A stretch of DNA of 64,000 bases from an uncultured Sphingomonadaceae bacterium. Its GTDB lineage: Bacteria > Pseudomonadota > Alphaproteobacteria > Sphingomonadales > Sphingomonadaceae. Shown here one piece after another: positions 33,673-43,657 of this stretch. Under the pieces are notes generated by a model. That model saw nothing but the letters and a program-made list of their open reading frames with translations, did no database searches and had not been told where the DNA came from. Position 1 is the first letter of the stretch, and every line of letters begins with the position of its first letter. Where the stretch lies: positions 744,001 to 808,000 of the forward strand of contig CANMGU010000001.1 of the NCBI GenBank assembly GCA_947497455.1, in the 5' to 3' direction. The position numbers were made by a program, and so were the translations under genes.

Positions 33673-36213
33673 ATGGTCGAAAATACACCCGATAATTCAG
33701 GCGCTGAAGCCTCGGAAAGCCTCGCTTACAAACTGGAGCGTAACACCGGCGGCTTTATCAGCTGGGTCGAAAAGCTGTGGCAAAAGCGCTTGTTCCGGCT
33801 GTTTCTCGCTTTTGTCGCCCTTTGTCTTTTGGGCTGGCTGATGATCTGGGTCATTTTTGCGCGCGACTTGCCCGATGCGAAAACGCTGCAGCAATATGAG
33901 CCGCCTTTGCCCACCATGGTTCGAGCCTATGACGGCGAACCCGTGCACAGCTATGCGCGCGAACGGCGCGTACAACTTGAATTTGCGGAATATCCAGCGC
34001 TGCTGGTGCGGGCGTATCTTGCGGCAGAAGATCGGACATTCTTTGAACATGGCGGCCTTGACTATCCCGGAATTGCAACCGCGATCGTCACCAATATTTC
34101 CAATAGCGGTCGTCCGGTTGGCGCATCGACGATCACACAGCAAGTTGCCAAGAATCTTTTGCTCACCAACGAGGTCTCCTATCGCCGAAAAGTGCGTGAA
34201 GCGTTGCTGGCCTATCGTATCGAGGAAGTGCTGACCAAGCAGGAAATTCTGGAGCTATATCTCAATCAGATATTCCTTGGCCGTAATGCCTATGGCGTGC
34301 AGGCTGCGGCGCAGGCCTATTTTGGCAAGGATGTCGATGAACTGGCACTTCATGAAATGGCCTATCTGGCGATCCTGCCCAAAGGGCCGTCTAACTACCG
34401 CCCGGAAAATAACGAGCAACGGGCCGTGAATCGCCGTGACTGGGCCTTGGGCCGGATGCTGGACAATGACTGGATCACCCAGGAACAGCATGACCGTGCA
34501 GTGGCTCAGCCTTTGGGAGCAATCCGGTCTCGCGGGGCCCGATTCCAGCGTGTCGGCGGCTATTTTATTGAAGAAGTTCGTCGCCAGTTGATCGAGCAAT
34601 TTGGCGAGAATGAGGAGGCAGGCCCCTATAGCGTTTACTCCGGGGGCTTGTGGGTGCGTACATCGCTTAACCCTGAATTGCAGGAATATACCAAAGATGC
34701 TCTTCGCACCGGATTGTTGCGCTATAGTCGCGGCAAGGCTTGGAGCGGACCGATAAACAAAATCGAGATGGACGACAAATGGGCCCAGCGACTGGCCTCC
34801 ACCTTCATCAATACCGATTATGCCGACTGGCGGATCGCCGTGACCTTGCAGCGCCAAGGCAATGGCGCCGAAATCGGCTTTACCGACGGCACGACCGGCC
34901 GCCTGGGTAGCGCACCGAGGAACTTGGCAGCTGGGGATATTATTGCGGTCAGTCCAGCCGGCGGCAGCAGCTACATGTTGCGCAATGTACCGAAGGTATC
35001 TGGTGGCATGGTGGTCCAAAATCCTCGCAATGGCCGTATTTGGGCGATGCAGGGCGGCTTTGATGATCGGATGAGCTCATTCAACCGTGCAACCCAGGCC
35101 GAGCGACAGCCAGGATCGACAATCAAGCCATTTGTTTATGCCACCGCGCTTGATCAGGGCATGACGCCGGCAACCATCATTGTCGACAGTCCTTTCTGTG
35201 TTTATCAATCGGCCGCTCTCGGCCGTAAATGTTTCCGGAATTTCGGCGGTTCACGAGGAGCTGGTGAACAAACGCTACGCTGGGGTGTCGAACAATCCCG
35301 CAACCTGATGACTGTCCGTGCCGCCAATGATGCCGGGATGGACAATGTCGTCGAAACCATCAAGACAATGGGAATTGGTGACTATAAGCCATATCTCGCT
35401 TTTGCGCTCGGTGCCGGGGACACAACGGTTGAAAAACTGACCAATGCCTATTCCATGCTGGTCAATCATGGTCGGGAATTGAACCCAACCGTGATCGATT
35501 TTGTCCAGGATCGCCAAGGAAAGGTGATTTTTCGCGCAGACAAGCGAATATGCGAAGACTGCGATCAGGATGATTGGGATGGAGAAGCGATGCCGCGCCC
35601 AAGACCGGCAGGCAAACAGCTTATGGACCCGATGACCGCTTATCAGATGGTCAACATACTTGAAGGCGTGATTACGCGCGGCACAGCGCAAAATCTGAAG
35701 AGCCTGAACCGGCCTCTTTTCGGTAAGACCGGAACGGCAAGTGGCCCAACCAATGTGTGGTTTGTCGGCGGATCACCGGACATGGTTGCCGGAGTATATA
35801 TGGGTTTTGACCAACCAGCCAATATGGGCGGCTACGCCCAGGGCGGCACGCTGGCAGCTCCTATTTTCAAGGATTTTGCCCAGAAAGCGATGGCTGGCAT
35901 GCCTAAAACACCTTTTGTCGCCCCGCGCGGTATCCGTATGGTCCGTGTCGACCGCAAAAGTGGCAAGCGGGTTTTTGGCGGTTGGCCCTCCGATGATCCG
36001 AGATCGGCGGTGATCTGGGATGTGTTTAAACCGGAAACCGAGCCGCGGCGCTCGATCCGCAAGGAAGAATTGCTCGCACGTCTGGAAGCGAAAAAAGCAC
36101 AAATTCGAGCAGCGAAACTTGCTGCGCGTAATCGTGACGGAGACAATGGGCGCGGCAACAGGCCTGCGCAGAACGATAATGATTTCCTGCAGGATGAAGG
36201 CGGAATCTATTAG
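33673..36213 (+). CDS. mrcA: Penicillin-binding protein 1A
   Basis: An 846-residue bifunctional peptidoglycan synthase. After one transmembrane helix (LFLAFVALCLLGWLMIWVIF), the GT51 domain shows EDRTFFEHGGLDYPG and the ASTITQQVAKNLLLT motif; an OB-like insert follows; the transpeptidase domain has SxxK in GSTIKPFVYA, SxN as SRN, and KTG in FGKTGTASG. It polymerises and cross-links the wall at the outer face of the inner membrane. The tail (about 80 residues) is charged and poorly ordered. It follows the septal amidase gene in the same direction. Confidence 0.96.
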   Translation: MVENTPDNSGAEASESLAYKLERNTGGFISWVEKLWQKRLFRLFLAFVALCLLGWLMIWVIFARDLPDAKTLQQYEPPLPTMVRAYDGEPVHSYARERRVQLEFAEYPALLVRAYLAAEDRTFFEHGGLDYPGIATAIVTNISNSGRPVGASTITQQVAKNLLLTNEVSYRRKVREALLAYRIEEVLTKQEILELYLNQIFLGRNAYGVQAAAQAYFGKDVDELALHEMAYLAILPKGPSNYRPENNEQRAVNRRDWALGRMLDNDWITQEQHDRAVAQPLGAIRSRGARFQRVGGYFIEEVRRQLIEQFGENEEAGPYSVYSGGLWVRTSLNPELQEYTKDALRTGLLRYSRGKAWSGPINKIEMDDKWAQRLASTFINTDYADWRIAVTLQRQGNGAEIGFTDGTTGRLGSAPRNLAAGDIIAVSPAGGSSYMLRNVPKVSGGMVVQNPRNGRIWAMQGGFDDRMSSFNRATQAERQPGSTIKPFVYATALDQGMTPATIIVDSPFCVYQSAALGRKCFRNFGGSRGAGEQTLRWGVEQSRNLMTVRAANDAGMDNVVETIKTMGIGDYKPYLAFALGAGDTTVEKLTNAYSMLVNHGRELNPTVIDFVQDRQGKVIFRADKRICEDCDQDDWDGEAMPRPRPAGKQLMDPMTAYQMVNILEGVITRGTAQNLKSLNRPLFGKTGTASGPTNVWFVGGSPDMVAGVYMGFDQPANMGGYAQGGTLAAPIFKDFAQKAMAGMPKTPFVAPRGIRMVRVDRKSGKRVFGGWPSDDPRSAVIWDVFKPETEPRRSIRKEELLARLEAKKAQIRAAKLAARNRDGDNGRGNRPAQNDNDFLQDEGGIY

Positions 36214-36456
36214 AAATTGCGCTTCGGGCTTTGGTGCCAGATTTCGAGAAGCCATATGATTTGCACCGAGGCAGTCGCTTTTGCGACGACAGTCAAGTGA
36301 TGTAAGTTAGTCACAATTTTCGGTATTTCGCTATGAAATGGCAGAAATACACCAGTTTTTTGCGACGAACCGAAGCTTGAACATATTGAAAAGGGCTAAC
36401 GCGTCACCAACTCTGTTCGCAGCGGGGCAACACCGAACAGGGGTTTGGAGTTGAAT

Positions 36457-37242
36457 ATGCGTAGTTCTTATAAACTATTTGCAATCCTTGCCGCGGGAAC
36501 GTCTCTTGCGTTCAGTGGTGCCGCTCATGCCGGAGAGCCTTATGTAGGTGCATCGGCTGGGTTAAACTTACCGAGTGATTCAAAAAATCGCGGAGAATTT
36601 GAAGGCGATGTAGCGGCGACAGCCGACTTTGATGCCATTGCAGCCGGCACTGATCTCGACTGGACCACTGAACTGAATAATGGCCTCGACCTCAATTTAC
36701 TGGCTGGCTACCGTTTCGATAATGGTTTTCGGTTTGAATTGCAGGGCTTTTACAATGAATCCAGCGTGGATCTGCACCGTGATCTTGCCGTTGGCGGAAC
36801 TGTGATTGACGGCTTGGACTCGGCGGTCTTGACTCGTGGTGTGGCCGATCCGGCCAATCCGACAGTTGGGGCGGTTTTGAGCACCGACGATGGACAGATC
36901 AAGAATTATGGTTTGTTTGCAAACGCCTTCTATGATTTCCAGATCAGTGAAACTCTCGTGCCCTATGTCGGCGCTGGCGTGGGTTTCACGAGACAGGATG
37001 TGGAATATGCACCATCCGGAATCGATGTTGTGGATGATAAGACAACCCGTTTCGCCTATCAGGGCATGGCCGGTGTGACTTACAAGCTAAGCCCGTCTTT
37101 CGAGCTTTTCGGTCAGTATACCTACCGTGCCACGGATCGTGGCGACTATGACGTTGATCTATTGCCCGCGACATTGGGCGTGAAAAGCGAGCAATCGTTG
37201 TTCAACGTTGGTTTCCGCATTCCCCTTGGTGGAGGCAACTAG
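36457..37242 (+). CDS. Outer-membrane beta-barrel protein (OmpW/Omp25-like porin fold)
   Basis: A 261-residue protein with a Sec signal peptide ending in SGAAHAGEP. The mature part has alternating beta strands such as YVGASAGLNL and LLAGYRFDNGFRFELQGFY, and ends in an aromatic-type strand SLFNVGFRIPLGGGN. This is the eight-strand outer-membrane beta-barrel superfamily. Function is probably structural or adhesin-like. The start at 36457 has a GGAG ribosome-binding site (36447-36450). A terminator follows. Confidence 0.85.
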   Translation: MRSSYKLFAILAAGTSLAFSGAAHAGEPYVGASAGLNLPSDSKNRGEFEGDVAATADFDAIAAGTDLDWTTELNNGLDLNLLAGYRFDNGFRFELQGFYNESSVDLHRDLAVGGTVIDGLDSAVLTRGVADPANPTVGAVLSTDDGQIKNYGLFANAFYDFQISETLVPYVGAGVGFTRQDVEYAPSGIDVVDDKTTRFAYQGMAGVTYKLSPSFELFGQYTYRATDRGDYDVDLLPATLGVKSEQSLFNVGFRIPLGGGN

Positions 37243-37279
37243 TTTTTAGGTGATATCACTCCGATAAATTAGAAATATG

Positions 37280-37313
37280 CGCGCCGTCTGCACGACTATG
37301 TCCAGGCGGCGCG
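37280..37313 (+). terminator. Likely rho-independent terminator of the beta-barrel gene
   Basis: An 11-bp GC-rich stem (37280-37290 with 37303-37313, one G-T pair), loop of 12 nt, then TATTTTA. It lies about 40 nt after the stop codon and 55 nt before lepA. Confidence 0.75.
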
Positions 37314-37367
37314 TATTTTACGCGTTTCCCTGCTGACAGCGGTGAAAACCCCTGCTATCGGCGCGCT

Positions 37368-39173
37368 ATGACAGAACGTTCCCATATTCGTAATTTCTCG
37401 ATCATCGCGCATATTGACCACGGCAAATCTACGCTGGCGGATCGCTTGATCCAATATACTGGCGGTTTGACCGAGCGCGAGATGAGTGAGCAGGTGCTCG
37501 ACAATATGGATATCGAGAGGGAACGCGGTATCACCATCAAAGCCCAGACGGTGCGGTTGAACTATACCGCCAAAAATGGCGAGGCCTATGAACTCAATCT
37601 GATGGACACACCAGGCCATGTGGACTTTGCCTATGAAGTGTCCCGCAGCCTGGCTGCCTGTGAAGGTGCGCTGCTGGTCGTCGATGCAGCACAGGGCGTG
37701 GAGGCGCAGACGCTCGCCAACGTGTATCAGTCGATCGAACATGATCACGAGATTGTGCCTGTGCTGAACAAAGTCGATCTGCCTGCAGCGGAACCGGAAC
37801 GGGTTCGTACCGAGATTGAAGAGATTATCGGCCTAGATGCATCTGAAGCGGTTCTGGCCTCGGCCAAGTCGGGCATTGGAATTGAAGAAATATTGGAACA
37901 GGTCGTCGAGAAGATACCGGCGCCGGGCGGGGATCGCGATAAGCCTTTGAAAGCCATGTTGGTGGACAGCTGGTACGACCCGTATCTCGGCGTGGTTATC
38001 CTGGTGCGGGTTATTGACGGTGTGCTGACCAAAGGGCAGCGGATCAAGTTCATGGCCCAGGGCACCGAACATCTGGTTGATCGTGTCGGTTGCATGCGAC
38101 CAAAGATTGAGCAATTGCCAGAACTGGCGGCCGGTGAGATCGGGTTTATCACAGCCCAAATCAAGGAAGTGTCTCAGACCGCGGTTGGTGATACGATCAC
38201 CACCGTCAAAGGCGGAGCGGCAGAAGCATTGCCGGGCTTCAAGGAAGTGCAATCTGTTGTGTTCTGCGGTCTCTTCCCAGTTGATGCGGCAGATTTTGAA
38301 AAGCTGCGGGAAAGTATCAGCAAATTGCGTCTGAACGATGCGAGCTTTACCTTTGAAATGGAAACCAGTGCTGCGTTGGGGCAGGGGTTTCGATGCGGAT
38401 TTCTGGGCTTGCTTCACCTAGAAATTATTCAAGAACGTCTGACCCGCGAATATGACCTGGACCTGATCACGACAGCACCATCTGTAGTCTATCGGATGGT
38501 GATGAACGACGGTTCGGAGCAGTTTCTCCACAATCCTGCCGATATGCCGGATGTCGTGAAGATTTCCAATATTGACGAGCCGTGGATTGAAGCAACAATT
38601 TACTGCCCGGACGAGTATCTTGGCGGGATCCTGAAGCTCTGTCAGGATCGTCGCGGTGTGCAGAAGAATCTGACCTATGTCGGGGACCGTGCGCAGGTCG
38701 TTTATGAATTGCCTCTCAATGAGGTCGTGTTCGACTTCTATGACCGGTTGAAGAGCATCTCTCGAGGCTATGCGAGTTTCGACTATCATCAGGTCGGGCT
38801 GCGGACGGGCGATCTCGTCAAAATGAACATATTGGTGAACGGCGATCCTGTCGACGCGCTCAGCATGATTGTTCACCGCGATGCGGCGGAATCACGTGGC
38901 CGGCATATGTGCGAAAGGCTCAAGGACCTGATCCCGCGTCATTTGTTCAAGATTCCGGTACAGGCGGCCATTGGTGGCAAGGTCATTGCGCGCGAGACTA
39001 TTGCAGCTATGCGCAAAGACGTGACCGCCAAATGCTATGGTGGTGATATCAGTCGAAAGAAGAAACTGCTCGACAAGCAGAAGAAGGGCAAAGCCAAGAT
39101 GCGCGAATATGGCAATGTCAGCATTCCACAAGAAGCCTTTATCGCTGCCCTGAAAATGGGTGATGAAAACTAA
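37368..39173 (+). CDS. lepA: Elongation factor 4 (LepA)
   Basis: A 601-residue GTPase that back-translocates stalled ribosomes. The P-loop [15 protein letters not shown], the ERGITIKAQ switch and [12 protein letters not shown] are intact; the C-terminal domain unique to LepA includes [15 protein letters not shown] and GKAKMR. Length is standard. It is downstream of a terminator and appears to have its own promoter. Confidence 0.97.
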   Translation: MTERSHIRNFSIIAHIDHGKSTLADRLIQYTGGLTEREMSEQVLDNMDIERERGITIKAQTVRLNYTAKNGEAYELNLMDTPGHVDFAYEVSRSLAACEGALLVVDAAQGVEAQTLANVYQSIEHDHEIVPVLNKVDLPAAEPERVRTEIEEIIGLDASEAVLASAKSGIGIEEILEQVVEKIPAPGGDRDKPLKAMLVDSWYDPYLGVVILVRVIDGVLTKGQRIKFMAQGTEHLVDRVGCMRPKIEQLPELAAGEIGFITAQIKEVSQTAVGDTITTVKGGAAEALPGFKEVQSVVFCGLFPVDAADFEKLRESISKLRLNDASFTFEMETSAALGQGFRCGFLGLLHLEIIQERLTREYDLDLITTAPSVVYRMVMNDGSEQFLHNPADMPDVVKISNIDEPWIEATIYCPDEYLGGILKLCQDRRGVQKNLTYVGDRAQVVYELPLNEVVFDFYDRLKSISRGYASFDYHQVGLRTGDLVKMNILVNGDPVDALSMIVHRDAAESRGRHMCERLKDLIPRHLFKIPVQAAIGGKVIARETIAAMRKDVTAKCYGGDISRKKKLLDKQKKGKAKMREYGNVSIPQEAFIAALKMGDEN

Positions 39174-39271
39174 GTAAAACCTCGTAAAAATTGTCTTAAC
39201 AGGTTTTTAGAACTCGCTGATTTCATGTATAAACTTTGGCAGTGGGTCGCATCACAAGGCTGGGGCAGGGC

Positions 39272-39487
39272 ATGCTAACACTGTTTGAATCGAGGGACCG
39301 GCGTATTAAAGATGCGCAGGAAGTCGTGCGATTACACGACAAATATGGTGATGAATTGGTCACAGTGCTGAAAGAGCGAACGCGGGATCGTTCAATGAAA
39401 GATCGTGATCGCCGCCACTGGAAACGGATCCTGCGCAAAGCACGCAGTTACAAACCGGAAACAAGAAACGGTACGGCCATCCACTAA
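39272..39487 (+). CDS. Small basic protein, unknown function
   Basis: A 71-residue, strongly basic protein with alternating charge (VVRLHDKYGDELVTVLKERT, then DRDRRHWKRILRKARSYK). It has no transmembrane helix, signal or known motif. The ATG at 39272 is preceded by a purine-rich GGGGCAGG; an upstream TTG at 39236 would add 12 residues. The position 98 nt after lepA and codon use like that of neighbours suggest that it is real. It may be helical and nucleic-acid binding; that is inference from charge only. Confidence 0.55.
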   Translation: MLTLFESRDRRIKDAQEVVRLHDKYGDELVTVLKERTRDRSMKDRDRRHWKRILRKARSYKPETRNGTAIH

Positions 39488-39577
39488 GGTAATTGCCAAA
39501 GGTGATGCAGGTAAAAAGGGACGAAACGGCGCGCCACCGACTTAATCAACGAAAAGTCGTTTTTGCATTTGGTTGGC

Positions 39578-40354
39578 TTACTGTTCTAGCTCGCAAGGTT
39601 TGATTTTTCCCGGCAAGGGCGCTTTGCCCAAAGGCCGGAAGCGCGCGAAATAACCACCCAGTTCAGGACGCTCCATATATCCAATCAATTGATAGCCGAC
39701 GGCTTCAAATTCGCAAAAAAGCTGTTTCGGCCGGATGCCATGCTGTACAAATGGTCGGTCCACATCGACAACAATGACTTCGCCCCCATCATAGCTACCA
39801 CCATTCTGATCTTCGCGAATGGCGGGACGAAGACGTGAGAGAAATGCATAAGGTTCGCGAACCTCGTGATACATGTGGACCAGAAACACACGGTCAAAGC
39901 TATTCTCTGGCAAGCGTGGGTCATCGGGCGCGCCCAATTTGATTGAAACATTATCAAGCGTATCGCGGGCCACACGATCGGCTAGACGTTTAATTGCTTC
40001 CTCATCAATATCCTGTGCCAATACCCTGCCATCTTCGCCGACGCGATCAGCCAGTCGTACAGTGTAATAGCCTTCGCCTGCACCAATATCGGCGACGGTC
40101 ATACCGGGCTTCAGTCCGGCCGCCGCCATGATTTCTTCTGCTTCACCCACTTTGTCCCGCGCTGTTTCGGTCGACCATTGATTGCCCGCCAAATCTGAAA
40201 CTGGCCGTGATGCCGGAGGATAGGCAAGGGCTGTTTCTGGTCGATTAGCATCGACATCAGGTACGCGTTTGCAGCCAGCAAGCGGAGCAGTGGCCATCAG
40301 CACGGCGAACGCGATTAACGGTAAGGCAGACGGATACGGCTTGAAAATACTCAT
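39578..40354 (-). CDS. SAM-dependent methyltransferase, predicted lipoprotein
   Basis: A 258-residue protein with a lipoprotein signal (TAPLAGC) and a class I methyltransferase domain. SAM motif I is VADIGAGEGYYTVRLA; motif II and the post-I acid appear in GRVLAQDIDEEAI. A membrane-anchored periplasmic methyltransferase is odd because SAM is cytoplasmic, so it may bind another ligand or be anchored from the inside. Such proteins are common in sphingomonads. The frame is open to 40441, but the signal peptide starts at 40354. Confidence 0.82.
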   Translation of the reverse strand: MSIFKPYPSALPLIAFAVLMATAPLAGCKRVPDVDANRPETALAYPPASRPVSDLAGNQWSTETARDKVGEAEEIMAAAGLKPGMTVADIGAGEGYYTVRLADRVGEDGRVLAQDIDEEAIKRLADRVARDTLDNVSIKLGAPDDPRLPENSFDRVFLVHMYHEVREPYAFLSRLRPAIREDQNGGSYDGGEVIVVDVDRPFVQHGIRPKQLFCEFEAVGYQLIGYMERPELGGYFARFRPLGKAPLPGKIKPCELEQ

Positions 40355-40520
40355 GCAGGGATAATTAGGCGCTGAGGGCGACCGGGGCAATGGTGTTAAT
40401 GGGAACGGGATCGGTTTACTGCAAAGGCATGACGTAGGCATCGGCGTTTTGCATCGGATGCCGAAGCGGACAGTCCCGGTTAATACCGGTGATCAAATTT
40501 AATAGGATGATTGTGTTCGC

Positions 40521-41051
40521 CTACTCGGGCAGGCTGATCATATGGGCGATCATGCGATTACCTTCAAACACGGCGGTATCTTCAACATTAATTCCATCTT
40601 CAACGAAGACAAAGTCAAATACGCGGTCTTGATCAACATCACCATGCAGCATGACCAGAAACTTGTCCCCGGCGCTAGCAGGGTGCTGTATCTGGACTTT
40701 TACATTCTCGCTCTGGCCTTGATTTAGATATGCGAAGCCGGAAACGATATCGCCGTCTGGGCGCCCATCGATAACCGGATGAAGGACGAGCCAGCCCGCC
40801 TTTTCAATCATCACTTCAGGAAAGGTGATAGCGGTCGTGTTTGCGCGCAAAGTCGATACGTTTGCTCCATCGACGCGGACTTCGGAAACGATCGTTTCTT
40901 CGTTCTGACGGCTCAAGCCCTCAACCTGGATCGCGTTGGCCGTGCCATTGCCCATTGTAATTTGTGATCTTTGGGGTGTTTCCTGCGCTGATGCGGTTCC
41001 GGACAAGATTGCCAATGATAGAGCAAAAGAAAGTGCGCGCTTGATCTGCAT
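40521..41051 (-). CDS. Secreted DUF7282-domain protein
   Basis: A 176-residue protein with a Sec signal peptide (LSFALSLAILSGTASAQ). The remaining region, AGWLVLHPVIDGRPDGDIVSG and FLVMLHGDVDQDRVFDFVF, resembles the DUF7282 beta-sandwich, found as single or tandem copies in secreted proteins and of unknown function. The start at MQIKRALS is selected because upstream residues are hydrophilic and unlike a leader. Confidence 0.72.
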   Translation of the reverse strand: MQIKRALSFALSLAILSGTASAQETPQRSQITMGNGTANAIQVEGLSRQNEETIVSEVRVDGANVSTLRANTTAITFPEVMIEKAGWLVLHPVIDGRPDGDIVSGFAYLNQGQSENVKVQIQHPASAGDKFLVMLHGDVDQDRVFDFVFVEDGINVEDTAVFEGNRMIAHMISLPE

Positions 41052-41190
41052 GACCGGAACCTCTTCGTTTGTTTCAGGCGCATACTGTGCCTGCTGAGAC
41101 AGGTTTTTATAATTGGTTTCATAAACAACACAATAGCCAGCCAGAAAGATGCAGGTTGATTGATCCCCCACACTGAAACGAAGCCGCTGC

Positions 41191-41853
41191 TCAACCAGCC
41201 GCTCTCACCGGGTTCAGAAGTTCAGGATGATTGTTCCTGACATTACCGACATCGTTGGACACAGGCACTGCTTCAATCTTGCCAGCATAAGGTTCCAACA
41301 TAGCTCCTGCTTCGCTCCACTGACCCGCCAACCAGGTCCGCACTTGGTCAGGCTCCAGAATTGCTGGCAAGCGATTATGGATGGGTGCAAAGGCCCGCGT
41401 CGCATTGGTGGTCACAACGGTATAGGTCGTGGTTTCCAATACTGGATTATCAGCCCAAAGACCGGCCAAAATCATCGGCTTCCCGTCGCTGCGCTGAACC
41501 TTGTGGGCCTGCTTTTGCTTGCCATTACGCTTCCACTCGTAAAAGCCGGATACCAGAACGGCACAGCGACATGATTTGAGAAGGTTTCTGAAGGATGGCT
41601 TTTCTTCCAGCGTTTCTGACCGGGCATTGGTCATGGCGTAGGATCGCTTGGTATCTTTGACCCAAGTCGGAATGAGGCCCCATTGCATTGGTTTCAAAGA
41701 CGCGCGTCCGCTTTCCCAGACACAGACGGGCATGATATGGGTTGGCGCAATATTATAGTTGGGCTGCAGATTGGATGTCGGCTGGATGATGCTGAGCATC
41801 TCGCGATATTCTGCCCACGTCAGTTCTTCGCTCGCATATTTGCGCCCACACAT
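41191..41853 (-). CDS. SOS response-associated peptidase (YedK/HMCES family)
   Basis: A 220-residue SRAP-domain protein. Met1-Cys2 is followed by GRKYA, so Cys2 can form a thiazolidine link to abasic sites after Met removal. The NARSETLEEKPSFR segment holds the conserved Asn and Glu, and PIHNRLPAIL holds the His. It shields abasic sites in single-stranded DNA. The frame continues upstream to 41910, but family members start exactly at MCGR, which fixes the start at 41853. Confidence 0.95.
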   Translation of the reverse strand: MCGRKYASEELTWAEYREMLSIIQPTSNLQPNYNIAPTHIMPVCVWESGRASLKPMQWGLIPTWVKDTKRSYAMTNARSETLEEKPSFRNLLKSCRCAVLVSGFYEWKRNGKQKQAHKVQRSDGKPMILAGLWADNPVLETTTYTVVTTNATRAFAPIHNRLPAILEPDQVRTWLAGQWSEAGAMLEPYAGKIEAVPVSNDVGNVRNNHPELLNPVRAAG

Positions 41854-42071
41854 AATGCCCCCCGACAAATTATGTCTGTTCGCATAACCATGTTTGACAT
41901 TATCGGCCAATAGAAAATGGTGGGACCGTGCATCGCTGGTCAGTTCTGATCGGACCGGTGCGATGGGCTATGCGTTTTGGGAGCTGTGGACTGAGATAAT
42001 CGGATGTGCCCGATCGGGGCAGGGCAATCCTTGTCGGGGCCACCCAATATATCGGTCGAGAATGAAAAGAC

Positions 42072-42116
42072 AAATGGGATGGGCAGCTGCTTTCGCACAT
42101 GCTGCCCATCCCATTT
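42072..42116 (-). terminator. Long perfect hairpin, probable ompA terminator
   Basis: A 16-bp perfect stem, AAATGGGATGGGCAGC (42072-42087) with its complement at 42101-42116, and a loop of 13 nt that itself contains TGC/GCA. On the minus strand it is followed by TTTGTCTTTTC, fitting a terminator for the OmpA-family gene that ends at 42218. A second imperfect GC-rich hairpin (42161-42210) lies between. Confidence 0.75.
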
Positions 42117-42217
42117 CATATTGTAGTGAACGCAGTCGCGTTTGAAATCAGGTCAAGCCCGGTGGGGCGTTCCTGATCGAAATACTAGGGGCGGGCAGAA
42201 CGCCCACCCCGCGTGGG

Positions 42218-43093
42218 TCACAGGCCCTCAACACTCTTGCTGACCATGATGTTCACGGCAACGCGGCGGTTCTGCGCCTTACCTTCTCTGGTCGTATTAT
42301 CCGCCAACGGATCTGCTTCGGCCATTCCGGTTGGTGTCAACATGCGATAGGGTTTCCAACCGCAGGCTTGCTGAATATGATTGACGACGCGTCCGGCCCG
42401 CCTCTCGCTAAGGACCTGATTATACTCCTGGCTGCCAACGGAATCGGTGTAGCCAACAACAAGCAACAGGGCATTTTCCATCGATTCAGCCTGTGCTGCC
42501 GTCTGACAAAGCTCTTGCTCGGCCTGCTGAGACAGTCTCCACTTGCCGGTATCGAAGTACACATTTGTGGTGCCTCTAATATTATACTTGTCGATATCAC
42601 CAACGCGTCCGCGCAGTGCTTCCGTCGCTGCCGTTTGTTCCGCAAAGCCTTGGGCCGTGCCATTGCGGATCATGCTGGCGGTCTTGAGATCGTTGTTACG
42701 GAGACTGATCTTGCTCGCTACCAAGCCTTCGCCCCATTGTACGGTTTTGACCGTAACGGGCAAACCGTTAAGCAACGAATCGGCTCCAAGTTTGCTGCGA
42801 CCGAGGCCCAAAAAGCCCTTGCTCGCTTTGATTTCGGTGGCTTCAGCAACGATGACCGGAGTATTGGCCCCATCGTCGCTGGTGACTTGCATCCGGTCAG
42901 CTTTTCGCGCGGAGATAAAGCCTTCGATATCTGGTCCTTCAGGAAGCCCCGAGAGGTCAGCTGGAGGTAAGCCGGTTACGGTAATATCGACCTCATCCTG
43001 GTCTTGCAGCTGCGCATAGACGCCGCTCGGTGCCAATATTGCAACCGTGGCAAGAAGAAAGGTGATTCTTGAACTTTTAGAAATGTTTCTCAT
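42218..43093 (-). CDS. OmpA family peptidoglycan-binding protein
   Basis: A 291-residue protein with a signal peptide (FLLATVAILAPSGVYAQ), a central region of unknown fold containing ADKLGADS-like short repeats, and a C-terminal OmpA domain from NVYFDTGKWRLSQQAEQEL through GYTDSVGSQEYNQVLSERRA. The conserved Asp and Arg that bind diaminopimelate are in TDSVGS and LSERRAGRV. It anchors the outer membrane to the wall. The ribosome-binding site AAGGAG is strong. Confidence 0.92.
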   Translation of the reverse strand: MRNISKSSRITFLLATVAILAPSGVYAQLQDQDEVDITVTGLPPADLSGLPEGPDIEGFISARKADRMQVTSDDGANTPVIVAEATEIKASKGFLGLGRSKLGADSLLNGLPVTVKTVQWGEGLVASKISLRNNDLKTASMIRNGTAQGFAEQTAATEALRGRVGDIDKYNIRGTTNVYFDTGKWRLSQQAEQELCQTAAQAESMENALLLVVGYTDSVGSQEYNQVLSERRAGRVVNHIQQACGWKPYRMLTPTGMAEADPLADNTTREGKAQNRRVAVNIMVSKSVEGL

Positions 43094-43657
43094 TGGTCTG
43101 CTCCTTAAAAATAAAACGAGCCGGCGGTGCGGATTTCATGGCGTCCTTCCGACCACCCGTGTGGCGTATCGGGCAGCTTGAATCCTCTTCATCTCGCTAT
43201 ACAAGATGCGCGGCATGAAAGCCTTAGTGTTCAGACTATCCTTGCTGGTACATGAACACTGCCAACAACTCAGTTGGTTGTGCGGGTAATCCGAGCGTAT
43301 CATGCGGCGAACGGTTGCAGACAGTTTTGCACAAGCGTGTAATCGGGTTACGAGTCTCACTCTGACAAATTGACAAGCACTGATTCATGTGGCGACCATC
43401 TATTGGGGCGGCACATGGCTAAATCAAAGGCTAAATAGAACATCCGACTTACCTTATGTCGTGTTGCGAACGATTTTGGCTATCGTCTACTTTCGAGATA
43501 CTATGATGCTATCGCTTTGCTTCTGCTTTCATAAAGCTGAATACTAGTTCTCAGCGCTTTTGGGGCGTTATCGGAACCGCTAAATGCGTCTCTTATTCGA
43601 TTCAAATCGGAAACGCCCCGGCGAAATCGAGGCGTTCCCATCATGCTGCGGAGGATA
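43094..43657. other. Intergenic region between OmpA and SDR genes
   Basis: 564 bp with no convincing gene. It contains the ompA promoter and ribosome-binding site at its left end and a probable terminator hairpin for the SDR gene at 43609-43638. Short frames here, such as 43136-43360, show no recognisable product or good start signal. I see no RNA gene that I can name. Confidence 0.6.
43609..43638 (-). terminator. Probable terminator hairpin of the SDR gene
   Basis: GGAAACGCC (43609-43617) pairs with GGCGTTCC (43631-43638), with one bulged A. It lies about 20 nt beyond the SDR stop codon on the minus strand. The T run is poor, so the call is tentative. Confidence 0.5.

Noticed and set aside
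34255-35019. A 254-residue leftward frame antisense to PBP1A
   Set aside because: No family match or start signal; PBP1A is complete in the opposite strand.
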